A DNA stretch of 64,000 nucleotides, from positions 46,836,401-46,900,400 of the forward strand of contig OY754465.1 of the NCBI GenBank assembly GCA_963575645.1, written 5' to 3'. Under the pieces are notes generated by a model that worked only from the letters and a program-made list of their open reading frames with translations, was not told the origin of the DNA and searched no databases. Positions 9,477-19,101 of this stretch are shown one piece after another. The DNA is from Xanthostigma xanthostigma. Taxonomy: Eukaryota > Arthropoda > Insecta > Raphidioptera > Raphidiidae. Position 1 is the first letter of the stretch, and every line of letters starts with the position of its first letter. The position numbers and the translations under genes are program-made.

Positions 9477-10817
9477 TTATTTCAATATAATATTATATAT
9501 ATTACTTAAATTTTCTGTATCTAATTGAGCATTGAGAGAATTTTTATTTGATTTTATATGTAACATTTCCGAAATATTTCTTTTAAAAAAATTAGTTTCA
9601 TTATCTAAAATTTTAATATTATTCCAATTAATTTTGTGGTCAAGTTCTAATTTGTGTTTAGTTATTACATTGTGTTTGTCAGGCATTAATTTGTGATTAT
9701 TTTGATGCTCTTTTATTCTTGTTTTAAGAGCTCTTTTAGTTTGACCAATATAATTCTTAGCACAATTTTCACAATTAATTTTATATACAACATTATGTTT
9801 TTGAAATTTATTAATTTTATCTTTTCCCTTTTTAATAATTTTATCAAGTTTATTATTAACATTAAAAACAGTTTTTATATTTAAATTTTTAAGAAATGAA
9901 CTAAATTTTATTGAAATATTTTTGAAAAAAGGAATTACTATAAAAGGACAATCAACATTATTAACATTGTTTTGTGAATTATGACTTTTTGTTAATTTAT
10001 TAATTCTAATTTTGATAAATTTATTTATAAATTTGAGAGGATAAGAATTGGCAAGTAGAATTTGACGAACTAAATTAAAATTATTTAAGTGAAATTTTGG
10101 TTTAGATAATAAAATAGATTTATCAATAAGATTATAAACCATAGCTATCTTTTGATTTATTGGATGATTAGAATAAAAATTTAAAACTCTACCAGAACTA
10201 GTTGGTTTATTAAACCAGTTAAATTCAACATTACCGTTATTATTAATAATTAGTGTATCTAGAAAACTAATTTGATTATTATTTTCTATTTCATGAGTGA
10301 ATTTAATTTTAGGGTGAAAATTATTAAATATACAAATCATATAGTTTATTTTATCTTTAGGAATAATGCAAAAAATATCGTCAACATATCTGTGATAGAT
10401 AATAGGTAGAAAATTAAGATTACCAAAACATTGTTTTTCTAAATCTCTCATAACAAATTCAGCAAAAATTGGAGACAAAGGAGAACCCATAGGAGTACCA
10501 TCAATTTGTTGATAGCATTTATTATCAAATAAAAAATATGTGGAATTTAAAATTAAATTGATGGCTATAGTTAATTCATTCCACGGAATGTTACAATGTG
10601 GACTTATAATATTCCAACGCGATTTAATACTGTTAATAATAAGTTCATTTGGTATATTAGTAAATAATGATGTAACGTCGAGTGATATCATGATATGATC
10701 TTTTGGAATAATGACATTTTTGATTTTATTAATAAATTCATAGGAATTTATTACAGAATGGTTAGTTTCTTGTAAACCGTTAGATAAAATTTTATGTAAA
10801 AAAGCAGCTAAGTGATG
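9477..10817 (-). CDS. PLE polyprotein, 5'-truncated: reverse transcriptase + GIY-YIG endonuclease (left copy)
   Basis: The protein copies the element RNA into DNA and nicks the target. From the first internal ATG (10691) it has 404 residues. The same frame stays open back to the palindrome centre, reading LHHLAAFLHKILSNGLQ before it, so that ATG is not the natural start. Reverse transcriptase palm motifs: SLDVTSLFTNIP at residues 3-14 (catalytic D5), DGTPMGSPLSP at 64-74, and YVDD at 102-105. The C-terminal GIY-YIG domain covers about 300-380: VVYKI, Cys307 and Cys310, YIG at 314-316, Arg325, Glu328 and His329, then Glu365 and Arg371. This order of domains is diagnostic of endonuclease-bearing PLEs. 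No stop codon or frameshift interrupts it. Missing are the N-terminal region and the first reverse transcriptase motifs, so it should be inactive on its own. Codon use is extremely AT-rich. Confidence 0.93.
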   Translation of the reverse strand, partial: HHLAAFLHKILSNGLQETNHSVINSYEFINKIKNVIIPKDHIMISLDVTSLFTNIPNELIINSIKSRWNIISPHCNIPWNELTIAINLILNSTYFLFDNKCYQQIDGTPMGSPLSPIFAEFVMRDLEKQCFGNLNFLPIIYHRYVDDIFCIIPKDKINYMICIFNNFHPKIKFTHEIENNNQISFLDTLIINNNGNVEFNWFNKPTSSGRVLNFYSNHPINQKIAMVYNLIDKSILLSKPKFHLNNFNLVRQILLANSYPLKFINKFIKIRINKLTKSHNSQNNVNNVDCPFIVIPFFKNISIKFSSFLKNLNIKTVFNVNNKLDKIIKKGKDKINKFQKHNVVYKINCENCAKNYIGQTKRALKTRIKEHQNNHKLMPDKHNVITKHKLELDHKINWNNIKILDNETNFFKRNISEMLHIKSNKNSLNAQLDTENLSNIYNIILK

Positions 10818-10819
10818 TA

Positions 10820-12151
10820 GCTGCTTTTTTACATAAAATTTTATCTAACGGTTTACAAGAAACTAACCATTCTGTAATAAATTCCTATAAATTTATTAAT
10901 AAAATCAAAAATGTCATTATTCCAAAAGATCATATCATGATATCACTCGACGTTACATCATTATTTACTAATATACCAAATGAACTTATTATTAACAGTA
11001 TTAAATCGCGTTGGAATATTATAAGTCCACATTGTAACATTCCGTGGAATGAATTAACTATAGCCATCAATTTAATTTTAAATTCCACATATTTTTTATT
11101 TGATAATAAATGCTATCAACAAATTGATGGTACTCCTATGGGTTCTCCTTTGTCTCCAATTTTTGCTGAATTTGTTATGAGAGATTTAGAAAAACAATGT
11201 TTTGGTAATCTTAATTTTCTACCTATTATCTATCACAGATATGTTGACGATATTTTTTGCATTATTCCTAAAGATAAAATAAACTATATGATTTGTATAT
11301 TTAATAATTTTCACCCTAAAATTAAATTCACTCATGAAATAGAAAATAATAATCAAATTAGTTTTCTAGATACACTAATTATTAATAATAACGGTAATGT
11401 TGAATTTAACTGGTTTAATAAACCAACTAGTTCTGGTAGAGTTTTAAATTTTTATTCTAATCATCCAATAAATCAAAAGATAGCTATGGTTTATAATCTT
11501 ATTGATAAATCTATTTTATTATCTAAACCAAAATTTCACTTAAATAATTTTAATTTAGTTCGTCAAATTCTACTTGCCAATTCTTATCCTCTCAAATTTA
11601 TAAATAAATTTATCAAAATTAGAATTAATAAATTAACAAAAAGTCATAATTCACAAAACAATGTTAATAATGTTGATTGTCCTTTTATAGTAATTCCTTT
11701 TTTCAAAAATATTTCAATAAAATTTAGTTCATTTCTTAAAAATTTAAATATAAAAACTGTTTTTAATGTTAATAATAAACTTGATAAAATTATTAAAAAG
11801 GGAAAAGATAAAATTAATAAATTTCAAAAGCATAATGTTGTATATAAAATTAATTGTGAAAATTGTGCTAAGAATTATATTGGTCAAACTAAAAGAGCTC
11901 TTAAAACAAGAATAAAAGAGCATCAAAATAATCACAAATTAATGCCTGACAAACACAATGTAATAACTAAACACAAATTAGAACTTGACCACAAAATTAA
12001 TTGGAATAATATTAAAATTTTAGATAATGAAACTAATTTTTTTAAAAGAAATATTTCGGAAATGTTACATATAAAATCAAATAAAAATTCTCTCAATGCT
12101 CAATTAGATACAGAAAATTTAAGTAATATATATAATATTATATTGAAATAA
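10820..12151 (+). CDS. PLE polyprotein, 5'-truncated, inverted right copy
   Basis: From the internal ATG at 10937 it encodes the same 404 residues as the left copy, with the same palm motifs, YVDD and GIY-YIG signature. Upstream of that ATG the open frame differs at one codon (SYKF here, SYEF in the left copy). One further difference near 11856 (A for G at 9772) is silent in this frame. The frame begins at the palindrome centre without a start codon. Unlike the left copy, the DNA beyond the stop ends 163 bp downstream, before the 3' hammerhead-containing end, so this arm has lost its terminal sequence. It is best read as a product of the same integration event, not an independent gene. Confidence 0.93.
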   Translation, partial: AAFLHKILSNGLQETNHSVINSYKFINKIKNVIIPKDHIMISLDVTSLFTNIPNELIINSIKSRWNIISPHCNIPWNELTIAINLILNSTYFLFDNKCYQQIDGTPMGSPLSPIFAEFVMRDLEKQCFGNLNFLPIIYHRYVDDIFCIIPKDKINYMICIFNNFHPKIKFTHEIENNNQISFLDTLIINNNGNVEFNWFNKPTSSGRVLNFYSNHPINQKIAMVYNLIDKSILLSKPKFHLNNFNLVRQILLANSYPLKFINKFIKIRINKLTKSHNSQNNVNNVDCPFIVIPFFKNISIKFSSFLKNLNIKTVFNVNNKLDKIIKKGKDKINKFQKHNVVYKINCENCAKNYIGQTKRALKTRIKEHQNNHKLMPDKHNVITKHKLELDHKINWNNIKILDNETNFFKRNISEMLHIKSNKNSLNAQLDTENLSNIYNIILK

Positions 12152-12328
12152 TTTTTGTTTTTAATAATTTTTCTTTCTTTTTTTTAGGTACTCACAAATT
12201 ATTATTTCCATGACTACTTAATAAAAAATTGTTTGTTATTATTTTTTCATTATTTTGATAATCATAATTAATTTTGAAAAAATCTATAAAAAAGCGAATT
12301 ATATTTAATTATTAGCTAGTAGAGTATT

Positions 12329-12993
12329 ATTTCATGTAGCCGTCAGATGTCGTTTTTGTCGTATTTCCTGCCATATCGTATATTAAGAAGCTTCGCCGCT
12401 TAAAACAATAATAACAAGGCGGCTCAATCCCGATACTAGCGGCGCTAGTAGTCTTCGTGGAAGTAAACGTCAAATAATGTATTATATAGGTATTTTTTAC
12501 ATTTTTCCAAGTAATAAGTATACCTACTCAATGTGTTTTTTTTCAGTGCAACAACATAAATACTATATCTCCTTAACTAAGTATAAAAATTTCGTTAATT
12601 AAAGGTTTCTTTTCTATTATAGTTATTTGATAAATGCTCGTTTGACACAATGTTATTGCACGGTAAGTGGTGCTACCGTCACGCACCCAGCGAATACCAA
12701 TGAATATTTCATACATTAGATAATTTGTCTTACTTAATTAGATTCTTAACAAAAGTTCTGCCTATTCGTTTAATGCATTGCTCAACTGATAGCTGTGATG
12801 CTTGTTTTAGGTATAGTACCTATGAAATATCAACAATAAATCCGATCAACGGCATCATAATCTGTAATTTGTTCCTTAACAAAATGTCTGCACATACTTA
12901 CCTTATAATAATCCACGTGCATATAGTCTAAGTTGCTGAGCACGTTTCATTTTTACTAAAAAAATGTCTGCCTATATCTCGAAGTATAAAAAA
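12329..12993. other. Unannotated stretch with one short repeat match
   Basis: 12650-12712 matches the repeat at 916-1015. The rest is AT-rich. A 68-codon frame at 12725-12931 has no recognisable domain. Confidence 0.35.
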
Positions 12994-13207
12994 ATTGGTT
13001 GTCTGTAAAGTCGGTTTACGGACGATAGTTTTACGTGATAACGTCATAAAGAAACATTGAAATGCGTACAAGCCGACGCTTGAGCCGATCGTGCCTCTCT
13101 ATCGCTTATACCGTGCTCTCGCTTGCACGCTCAGGCTCAGGCGGAACGTGACACTTTTTCGTGCGTGCAGCCGGTGTTTCATCAATTTATAAGACGTTAT
13201 CACGTCA
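12994..13207 (+). repeat. Unclassified 'TTGGTTGTCTG' family, short copy 3
   Basis: Full left end and full right end enclose only about 150 bp. The interior has GCCGACGCTTGAGCCGATCG and GTGCTCTCGCTTGC. This is the most compact copy with both ends and therefore defines the minimal unit. Confidence 0.8.
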
Positions 13208-13978
13208 ATAAATCTAGTAGCATTTCACGAACCTTGGGAGTTGGGACAAACAAGCCGCCACTATTTGGTAAAGAACCCATTATTTAAAGACGTGTTTAAT
13301 GTATCAGATACAAATTTTCTGTAATGCATCAGAGCTTTAAGCAGCCATTACATAATAACATCTGTGAGATTGATTCGATATTAATGAATGACGTAACTCA
13401 TCATCCCCTTCGTGTGTACCATACCGAACACAAACTTTGTGTTTCGTCTTCTCATTGCCAATCCCTCAACGCCCGTCACGGCACCCACTATCGTTGCGTC
13501 CAATTTACACGGGAAACTTTAAGTACAATACTCTACTTAGATGATATACATGATATCAAAGATAATTGAGTTTCACTTTTGAAAGGATTCATTTTTGTAG
13601 TAACAGCTGTTGTTACCCGAAAATAATCGGTTACTAAAACCTGTTAAGAATTAAGTTATCGCAATCAATCGATGTTAATAATATTGTCAAGGCGTACTGT
13701 AGACTTGAAAAATTGTTAAACATAAAAAAATGTTAATTTCTTATCGACTACATTTATATCCGCAAAATTCATATTATTACCCGACTGCGGCGTAGCCAAA
13801 AAGGAAGGAAGTATAGCAGTCTATGTATGTTTGTATTTACGGATGTTCCACCGTAGCGCCTAAACTATTCATTCGATTTTGATAAATAAGGTGTCAATCG
13901 ATTCGATATTATGGTCTAAGGCTACATTTATTTTTGAATTTTGGTCCCAGGGGTGAGCAAATTGAAAACAAATAAAAA
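13208..13978. other. No gene recognised
   Basis: The 81-codon frame at 13324-13569 is not supported by any domain. 13790-13960 reads like a generic insect repeat ('cccgactgcggcgtagcc'). Confidence 0.3.
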
Positions 13979-14307
13979 ATACGTTAAAAAAATAATTTTA
14001 ATAAGAAATAAGTTCAAAAACTAAAACCCGACTACTGAGAAGTATGAAACAAGAAAATATTCTCATCTGAGGATAGCCGTGGTCGTATGCCACCCACCTT
14101 AACATAACAATACATTTTTACAATAGAAAGCGATCATAAGCTTTAGAGTAAAGTGCATAACGCTATACATCTAGAGGGCGGCACCATATGACCATATATA
14201 TGAGGTGGCATACGACCATGGCTATCCTCAGATGAAAATATTTTCTTGTTTCATACTTTTCAGTAGTCGGTTTTTAGTTTTTGAATTAATTTTTATTACG
14301 TTTTTAC
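13979..14307. mobile_element. Fold-back MITE with arms of about 100 bp
   Basis: The left arm (13979-14098), with CCCGACTACTGAGAAGTATG and GAGGATAGCCGTGGTCGTAT, returns as its reverse complement at 14204-14307 (ATACGACCATGGCTATCCTC, CATACTTTTCAGTAGTCGG). The 105-bp loop is non-coding. Arms have few mismatches. No target duplication could be fixed in the A/T-rich flanks. Confidence 0.85.
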
Positions 14308-16283
14308 AGTAAAAATGACATATTAATTGAAAATTCATAATATACACACGTCATAACAGCTTGAACGCGCGTCTGTGTCCGTTTATTGTCGACACTCGAC
14401 ACTAGATGTATTTGTGTATTTAGGACAACAAATTATTGCATTAAACTGCCAAAATAATATAAATTGTATATATATCTACATAATAAATTGTTTTGAGCAA
14501 GAATCAGTTAGGTAAGAACATCTTGTCAAGTGTCCACAAACAAACATGGCCTTAATATGTGTGTTCTGTTCAGAGACGATAACTTTTGTTAATATTCGAA
14601 CTATCACTGCGCGCGCACCAAACCCATCTACGAAGCCAACTTCAATACACGCATCGTTTGAAGCGAAAACACAAAAGCCATCGCAAAAAACTACATTTGA
14701 AACCTAGCAGCAAAACCAGCCTCGTGTGAAGCGACCTTCAGTTGATGAGGCGAAATTCGTAAAAAAAAATGAATAAAAGATATTTGATCCATTGAGCGAC
14801 TTTTAAGTTCCCTGTAAATTGGAAGCTCGTCGTATAGTAGCTACGGGTGAACTAGTTACGCTCATTAACAACTTATCGATTTAATTAATTATCTACTCTC
14901 TGTGTACCGCGTCAGTTCCAACCCCAGCCCACTATCAACCCTCCTCGTATTGTTGCCACGGTAATTGTTACATGTCATTATTATGTACACCGATTAAATT
15001 TCGCACTTGTTGTTTGACTTGTGTAATCTAGATGAAAGGTTATTAGGTCAATGTGAATGCTATTTCTAAATTACATTATAAAGATTGAAATTTCAAATTA
15101 AAACTATAATCTTTTTAATGGCATTTCAATTAAAGATGATTTTGAATACCGTAACTTTTGAATGTCGTAAAGTAAATAAAAATGAATGCGGTCGAAGTAA
15201 AACTTCTTTTAATTTATATTTACCACTCTCATTTTTTGGAAAATATTCAGTTACAAATAAAATCACTCGAAAATTAAATTACGTTAGCAGTGCTTAATGG
15301 TTTGCGTACATAGCTATGTTTCATCTTTCGGTTTCTACAGTAGCGTTTTGATGCTGCCATCTGTTAGTCGATGCTTTTAAATAGCGAAAATTGCGTAAAC
15401 AAGTTACTTCCGCCCTAAAAAAAATTTTACGTCAAATGAGACTTTTATTACTCTTAAAATAATTTTGTTTGGTTAAGTTATCGGTAAAATAAAACAGTAT
15501 AAAAAAGTTTGTGTGGAAGCATAAACAAAAACTTAAGCTTAAGCAGTTAGATATCGAGCTGCGTGTTTGGTATTAACGCCCTTTTAAGCGAATAAAGCAC
15601 ATAAAAATCGTAACAAGCCGCTGTTGCGATATACATCTATTTTATGCCCAGTGTCGGATGTTTCCAATACAATATTATAACAACAATATGTCAGGTTCAA
15701 GTGTGCCAGTGTGTTCGATTCGTTCTCTTGTGTTTTTACTATTGCGATAACGCTACCGTCGAACGTCTTGACATTTCTAACAGTTCCGTACTTTGTGATA
15801 TTTTCTGCGCAAATCCATCTGATTTTCTGTTTTTTATCTTGAAAACGATCAGCAGTTTTTGTTTTATCGCGTGAATTTCATCTAAGTAAAGCACCCTCAG
15901 TGTAACCTCAGAGGCGTAACGAAGGTCAATGTGCAAAAAATAATAAGCGACTGTTTTGGTAAAATTGCGTTTATGCCTGAATTATTATATTCATCAGTTC
16001 TGATAGAATCTGTGCAATGGGCGACGTAATTAATTGCCAAAAAACTGCCTAAACGGCAAATTTCTGACTTTACACTAAAAAGATCTAACATGAAGCTTCT
16101 AGATAACAATATGATTGGTAATAAACATAATACTACAATGGCTAATAATAATTACGATTAAATATTCCAGTAGTATATACAGCATATTTTTTCACTGAAT
16201 TAGTGAAAGTGTAATGAATATTAAACAATTATCGTCAAATATTTTTTAAAGGCTTATATAAGTATATGAAAAAATTTAAATGT
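14308..16283. other. No gene recognised; old repeat at 14520-14745
   Basis: 14520-14745 shares phrases, inverted, with 37495-37935 (for example GCAAAACCAGCCTCGTGTGA against GCAAAACCAGTCTCGTTTGC). Overlapping frames on both strands at 15644-16109 have no domain. A phrase encoding VLYLDEIHAIK on the minus strand near 15880 is similar to ILYLDDIHDIK on the plus strand near 13530, which hints at another degenerate repeat. Confidence 0.3.
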
Positions 16284-16363
16284 CACTGTCGGCACTTGAA
16301 CCCGAAACAACCAATTTCGCGTTGGCTGAGTTAGATTACTCTACAGTGCCCTGCCCGACAGTT
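16284..16363 (-). repeat. tRNA-derived SINE-like fragment
   Basis: The minus strand carries a B-box-like GGGTTCAAGTGCC and an acceptor-like pairing of CTGTCGGGCA with TGCCGACAG. There is no intact cloverleaf. The related tail at 33001-33060 shares CGAC.CTGACAGTG. Confidence 0.45.
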
Positions 16364-16608
16364 AATTTTTTATTTTTCATATATAAGCACAATGCACCGC
16401 AGAATCGACTACCTGCGAGAGCTAATATTTTTAATAGGTAACAACACCACAAGAATGTTGACTTCCTCCATTTAGCTGAACTTGCTTAAGTAAAAATAAT
16501 AATCAAATCTTTGATTAACGTCTGATTAGAACTCTTCAATAAATAAAATTATCGACCAATTTATCACACAATATATTAACAAAAAAATATATACCTAATT
16601 CATACATT

Positions 16609-16646
16609 AACGTTTCGATCCGGATTTGGACCTTCTTCAGAACTGA
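16609..16646 (-). ncRNA. Hammerhead-ribozyme-like motif, left arm
   Basis: The minus strand reads CTGAAGA-A-GGTCC ... GGATC-GAAACGTTAATG. GGTCC and GGATC form five pairs including one G-U. As at 9255, an extra A separates the core from stem II. Confidence 0.55.
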
Positions 16647-16755
16647 TCTAAAAAATATAAAAAATAATTAATATTTAGTTTCTAATTAGATTTTTTATAA
16701 AATTCATTCAAAGTTATTAATTTTGATATTAATAACTTTGAACAAATTTTATAAA

Positions 16756-17298
16756 ATTGGTTGTCTGTAAAGTCGGTTTACGGACGATAGTTTTACGTGA
16801 TAACGTATTCCGTAATACATAACCTAAATTTATATAATAATTATAATAATTCGAATCTATGATATTGCATCTTTCGCTTCAAATTTAGGTTAATTTTATT
16901 TATTAAATTACTCACCACCTATAAAAATAATTTTTTTTATTAACTTTCTTTCTTTCGTATTTATTTAAGTCTCAAAGATTAACTGTCATACTATTTATAA
17001 AACAATTGTTTCACTGTTTATATAAAATTCCAAAACCTACTTACAATATTTAAGTATTTTCATACCTCAAAAAATTGATTTTTATAATGATAAAATTTGT
17101 AAGAAAACGATTTTTTCGAGAGATGAGACATAGCTAAAACGATTTTTTGCCCCCCAAAATCCCTTTTCAGTAAATTTCATCCGTTTTCGAGAAAAGCACA
17201 GGGTCAGGCGGAACGTTACACTTTTTCGTGCATGCAGCCGGTGTTTTATCAATTTATAAGATTGGTGATTCATCAATTTATAAGACGTTATCACGTCA
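16756..17298 (+). repeat. Unclassified 'TTGGTTGTCTG' family, copy 4, nested in the PLE palindrome
   Basis: Complete left and right ends. The interior includes TTCGAATCTATGATATTGCA, which is shared with 57070-57100. It splits the right arm of the PLE palindrome between ATTTTATAAA and AAAGCTAATTAG, so it inserted after that palindrome formed. A 70-codon frame on the minus strand is a by-product. Confidence 0.8.
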
Positions 17299-17345
17299 AA
17301 AAAAGCTAATTAGAAACTAAATATTAATTATTTTTTATATTTTTT

Positions 17346-17390
17346 AGATCAGTTCTGAAGAAGGTCCAAATCCGGATCGAAACGTTAATG
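17346..17390 (+). ncRNA. Hammerhead-ribozyme-like motif, right arm
   Basis: Plus-strand CTGAAGA-A-GGTCC ... GGATC-GAAACGTT, the inverted counterpart of 16609-16646 with the same core and the same extra A. Confidence 0.55.
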
Positions 17391-17489
17391 TATGAATTAT
17401 ATATTTTTTTGTTAATATATTGTCCGAAAAATTGGTCGATAATTTTATTTATTGAAACTAATAATAATACTAAACATAATTAGAACAAG

Positions 17490-17790
17490 CAAATATCAAA
17501 TTTTGGACCGTAAATAGTATATTACACCAGAATTGGGAAGAAAGTTTGCGAGTCTTGAACTGCGCGTCTTCATGCCCTCGGCTCGCCTTGGGCATCATGA
17601 CACGCAGTGCAAGAATCTCAAACTTTCTGCCCGTAGAAAGTACGTACCTACTGTCTTTATACCACGGTGGAAATTAGGTACGTACTTCCAGCATCAATTT
17701 TAAGGCAGAAAATCTACCAATGCATAATTAATGTTAGACTTTCTACCTTAAAATTGATGCCGGAAGTACGTACTTTCGAGTGAGATAAAA
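17490..17790. mobile_element. Fold-back element with two hairpins (snapback MITE family)
   Basis: One hairpin pairs CTTGAACTGCGCGTCTTCAT with its reverse complement around 17590. A second pairs GTACGTACTTCCAGCATCAA (17678 onward) with TTGATGCCGGAAGTACGTAC (17755-17774). Relatives are at 26270-26440, 28139-28270 and 31520-31890. Nothing is coded. Confidence 0.75.
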
Positions 17791-18124
17791 AGAAAACATT
17801 TTTTCGGCTCTCCTGTTATACTTATAGAATGTCTTTTTGGACATTAATTATTATCGATATGTGAGGACGCCCTACAACGTCGTAATGAATAATATTTTAC
17901 GGATGCGACAATATATTAAAAACGAGCACCTCATAAATACCATCCCTCACGAGATATATTAAGTATTTTGTTAACGTACCTCCATAAAAAATCCAATTTT
18001 TTTTCACCTAATTTGAAAATTTTGACAGCTCAATTTTGAGCAAGTTCACTTCTAATTGTAGGCTACGTTGGAGTCTCATGCGGGTAGACTATAATTTACT
18101 ATGGAAATGGTAGTACGACTACGT
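17791..18124. other. No feature recognised
   Basis: AT-rich spacer between two repeats. Confidence 0.3.
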
Positions 18125-18545
18125 TTATTTTTAACCGACGAAAAACAAAAACGGAGGAGGTTCTCAATTCGACACGTATATTTTTTTTTTTTTATTTTTT
18201 TTTTTTTTTTTTTTTTTTATTTATGTATGACCACGCATAACTTTTTACAGAGTAGTCCGATTTTGATAATTATTTTTTTGTTTGAAAGGGTATACCCCAA
18301 AGTTGGTCCCATATAAATTTGGTAAAAAAATTCCAACCCTAAGGGTAGGAAAACAGGGGATGATTGATTGTTCACTCACTGATTGTAATGTATAACCACA
18401 CATAACTTTTTACAGAGTGGTCCAATTTTGATAATTATTTTTTTATTGGATAGGGTATACCTCGAGGTTGGTCTCATATAAATTTGGAAAAAAAATTCCT
18501 ACCCTAAGGATGGGAAAATAGGGGTGATTTATTGTCCACTCACAG
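18125..18545 (+). repeat. Lepidopteran-type interspersed repeat with internal duplication
   Basis: It starts with TTTAACCGACGAAAAACAAA and GGAGGAGGTTCTCAATTCG, then a long T-run. These are a phrase and layout I know as very common in moths and butterflies. Two tandem units of about 170 bp follow (about 18218-18385 and 18386-18540), each with CATAACTTTTTACAGAGT and CCCATATAAATTTGG-like text. The 71-codon frame that crosses the T-run is not a gene. Confidence 0.7.
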
Positions 18546-18606
18546 ATTTTCATGCTGAGTTGTGTATTACAATTATAAATTATATAGCCACAAAAAATTA
18601 TAAAAT

Positions 18607-19101
18607 AAAAACTTTTTAACAAAAAAATTAAACCGCCGAAAAACTGAAAAGCAAAAAATAATAAATCTTTTTATTTAACTAAGTTCTATCTAAGTAGTTG
18701 AACGTATGTGACAGTATAGTATATCTAAGTAATTTTGAGTCGGCGTCAAACCATCAATGAACAAAGATCACTAAAAGAAATAACCAAATTAAATTAACAA
18801 TGATACGTGAAATCTCCAGCGATAAACATTAACATTCCAAACATGCGCTCTCCACACGACCACTCGCAAAGACGTGTGCCCTCAGTGTGCCCGTTCGGGT
18901 TGCTCTGTCGCTGACATTAACTTCGTGAACGCTCAGAGATTTCCGGCGAAGGATTGTTGACGCCGACTCAAAATTACTTAGATATACTATACTGTCACAT
19001 ACGTTCAACTACTTAGATAGAACTTAGTTAAATAAAAAGATTTATTATTTTTTGCTTTTCAGTTTTTCGGCGGTTTAATTTTTTTGTTAAAAAGTTTTTT
19101 A
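18607..19101. mobile_element. MITE with terminal inverted repeats of about 140 bp
   Basis: AACAAAAAAATTAAACCGCC and GCCGAAAAACTGAAAAGC near 18618-18650 return reversed at 19060-19090. The long arm that includes ACTTAGATATACTATACTGT also matches. Arms (18607-18752 and 18958-19101) are almost perfect. The loop of about 205 bp is GC-richer and non-coding. The near-identity of the arms suggests a fairly recent element. Confidence 0.88.

Larger units (their letters stand above)
9142..12328. mobile_element. Palindromic Penelope-like retroelement insertion with 13-bp target duplication
   Basis: The direct repeat CTAGTAGAGTATT at 9142-9154 and 12316-12328 brackets the unit. Inside are two copies of one 5'-truncated PLE in inverted orientation. 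Position x on the left arm pairs with 21628 minus x on the right, and the arms (9314-10810 and 10818-12314) differ at only about two sites that I can see. The spacer is AGTGATG (10811-10817). Only the left copy keeps the outer 159 bp (9155-9313), with the 3' terminus CAAATCTTTG and the hammerhead-like motif. One target duplication around both copies implies one integration event. Both copies lack the N-terminal part of the PLE polyprotein and any upstream promoter or long-terminal-repeat-like region. Confidence 0.9.
16495..17468. mobile_element. Palindromic PLE 3'-end insertion with a nested repeat
   Basis: The left end (from 16504) begins CAAATCTTTGATTAACGTCT, the same terminus as at 9155. 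The arms are reverse complements centred near 16726 once the 543-bp nested element (16756-17298) is removed. The right arm stops at 17459, about 32 bp short of the terminus. A possible 9-bp target duplication, AATAATAAT (16495-16503 and 17460-17468), is low-complexity and so only suggestive. Both arms carry hammerhead-like motifs. No coding sequence is present. Confidence 0.8.

Noticed and set aside
9693-9884. 63-codon frames antisense to both PLE copies (also 11744-11935)
   Set aside because: They lie antisense within the polyprotein gene and exist only because the AT-rich coding strand lacks antisense stops.
16609-17390. Transposase-type MITE for the 16.5 kb palindrome
   Set aside because: Its ends match the PLE 3' terminus and its arms carry hammerhead-like motifs, so a retroelement origin fits better than a DNA transposon.
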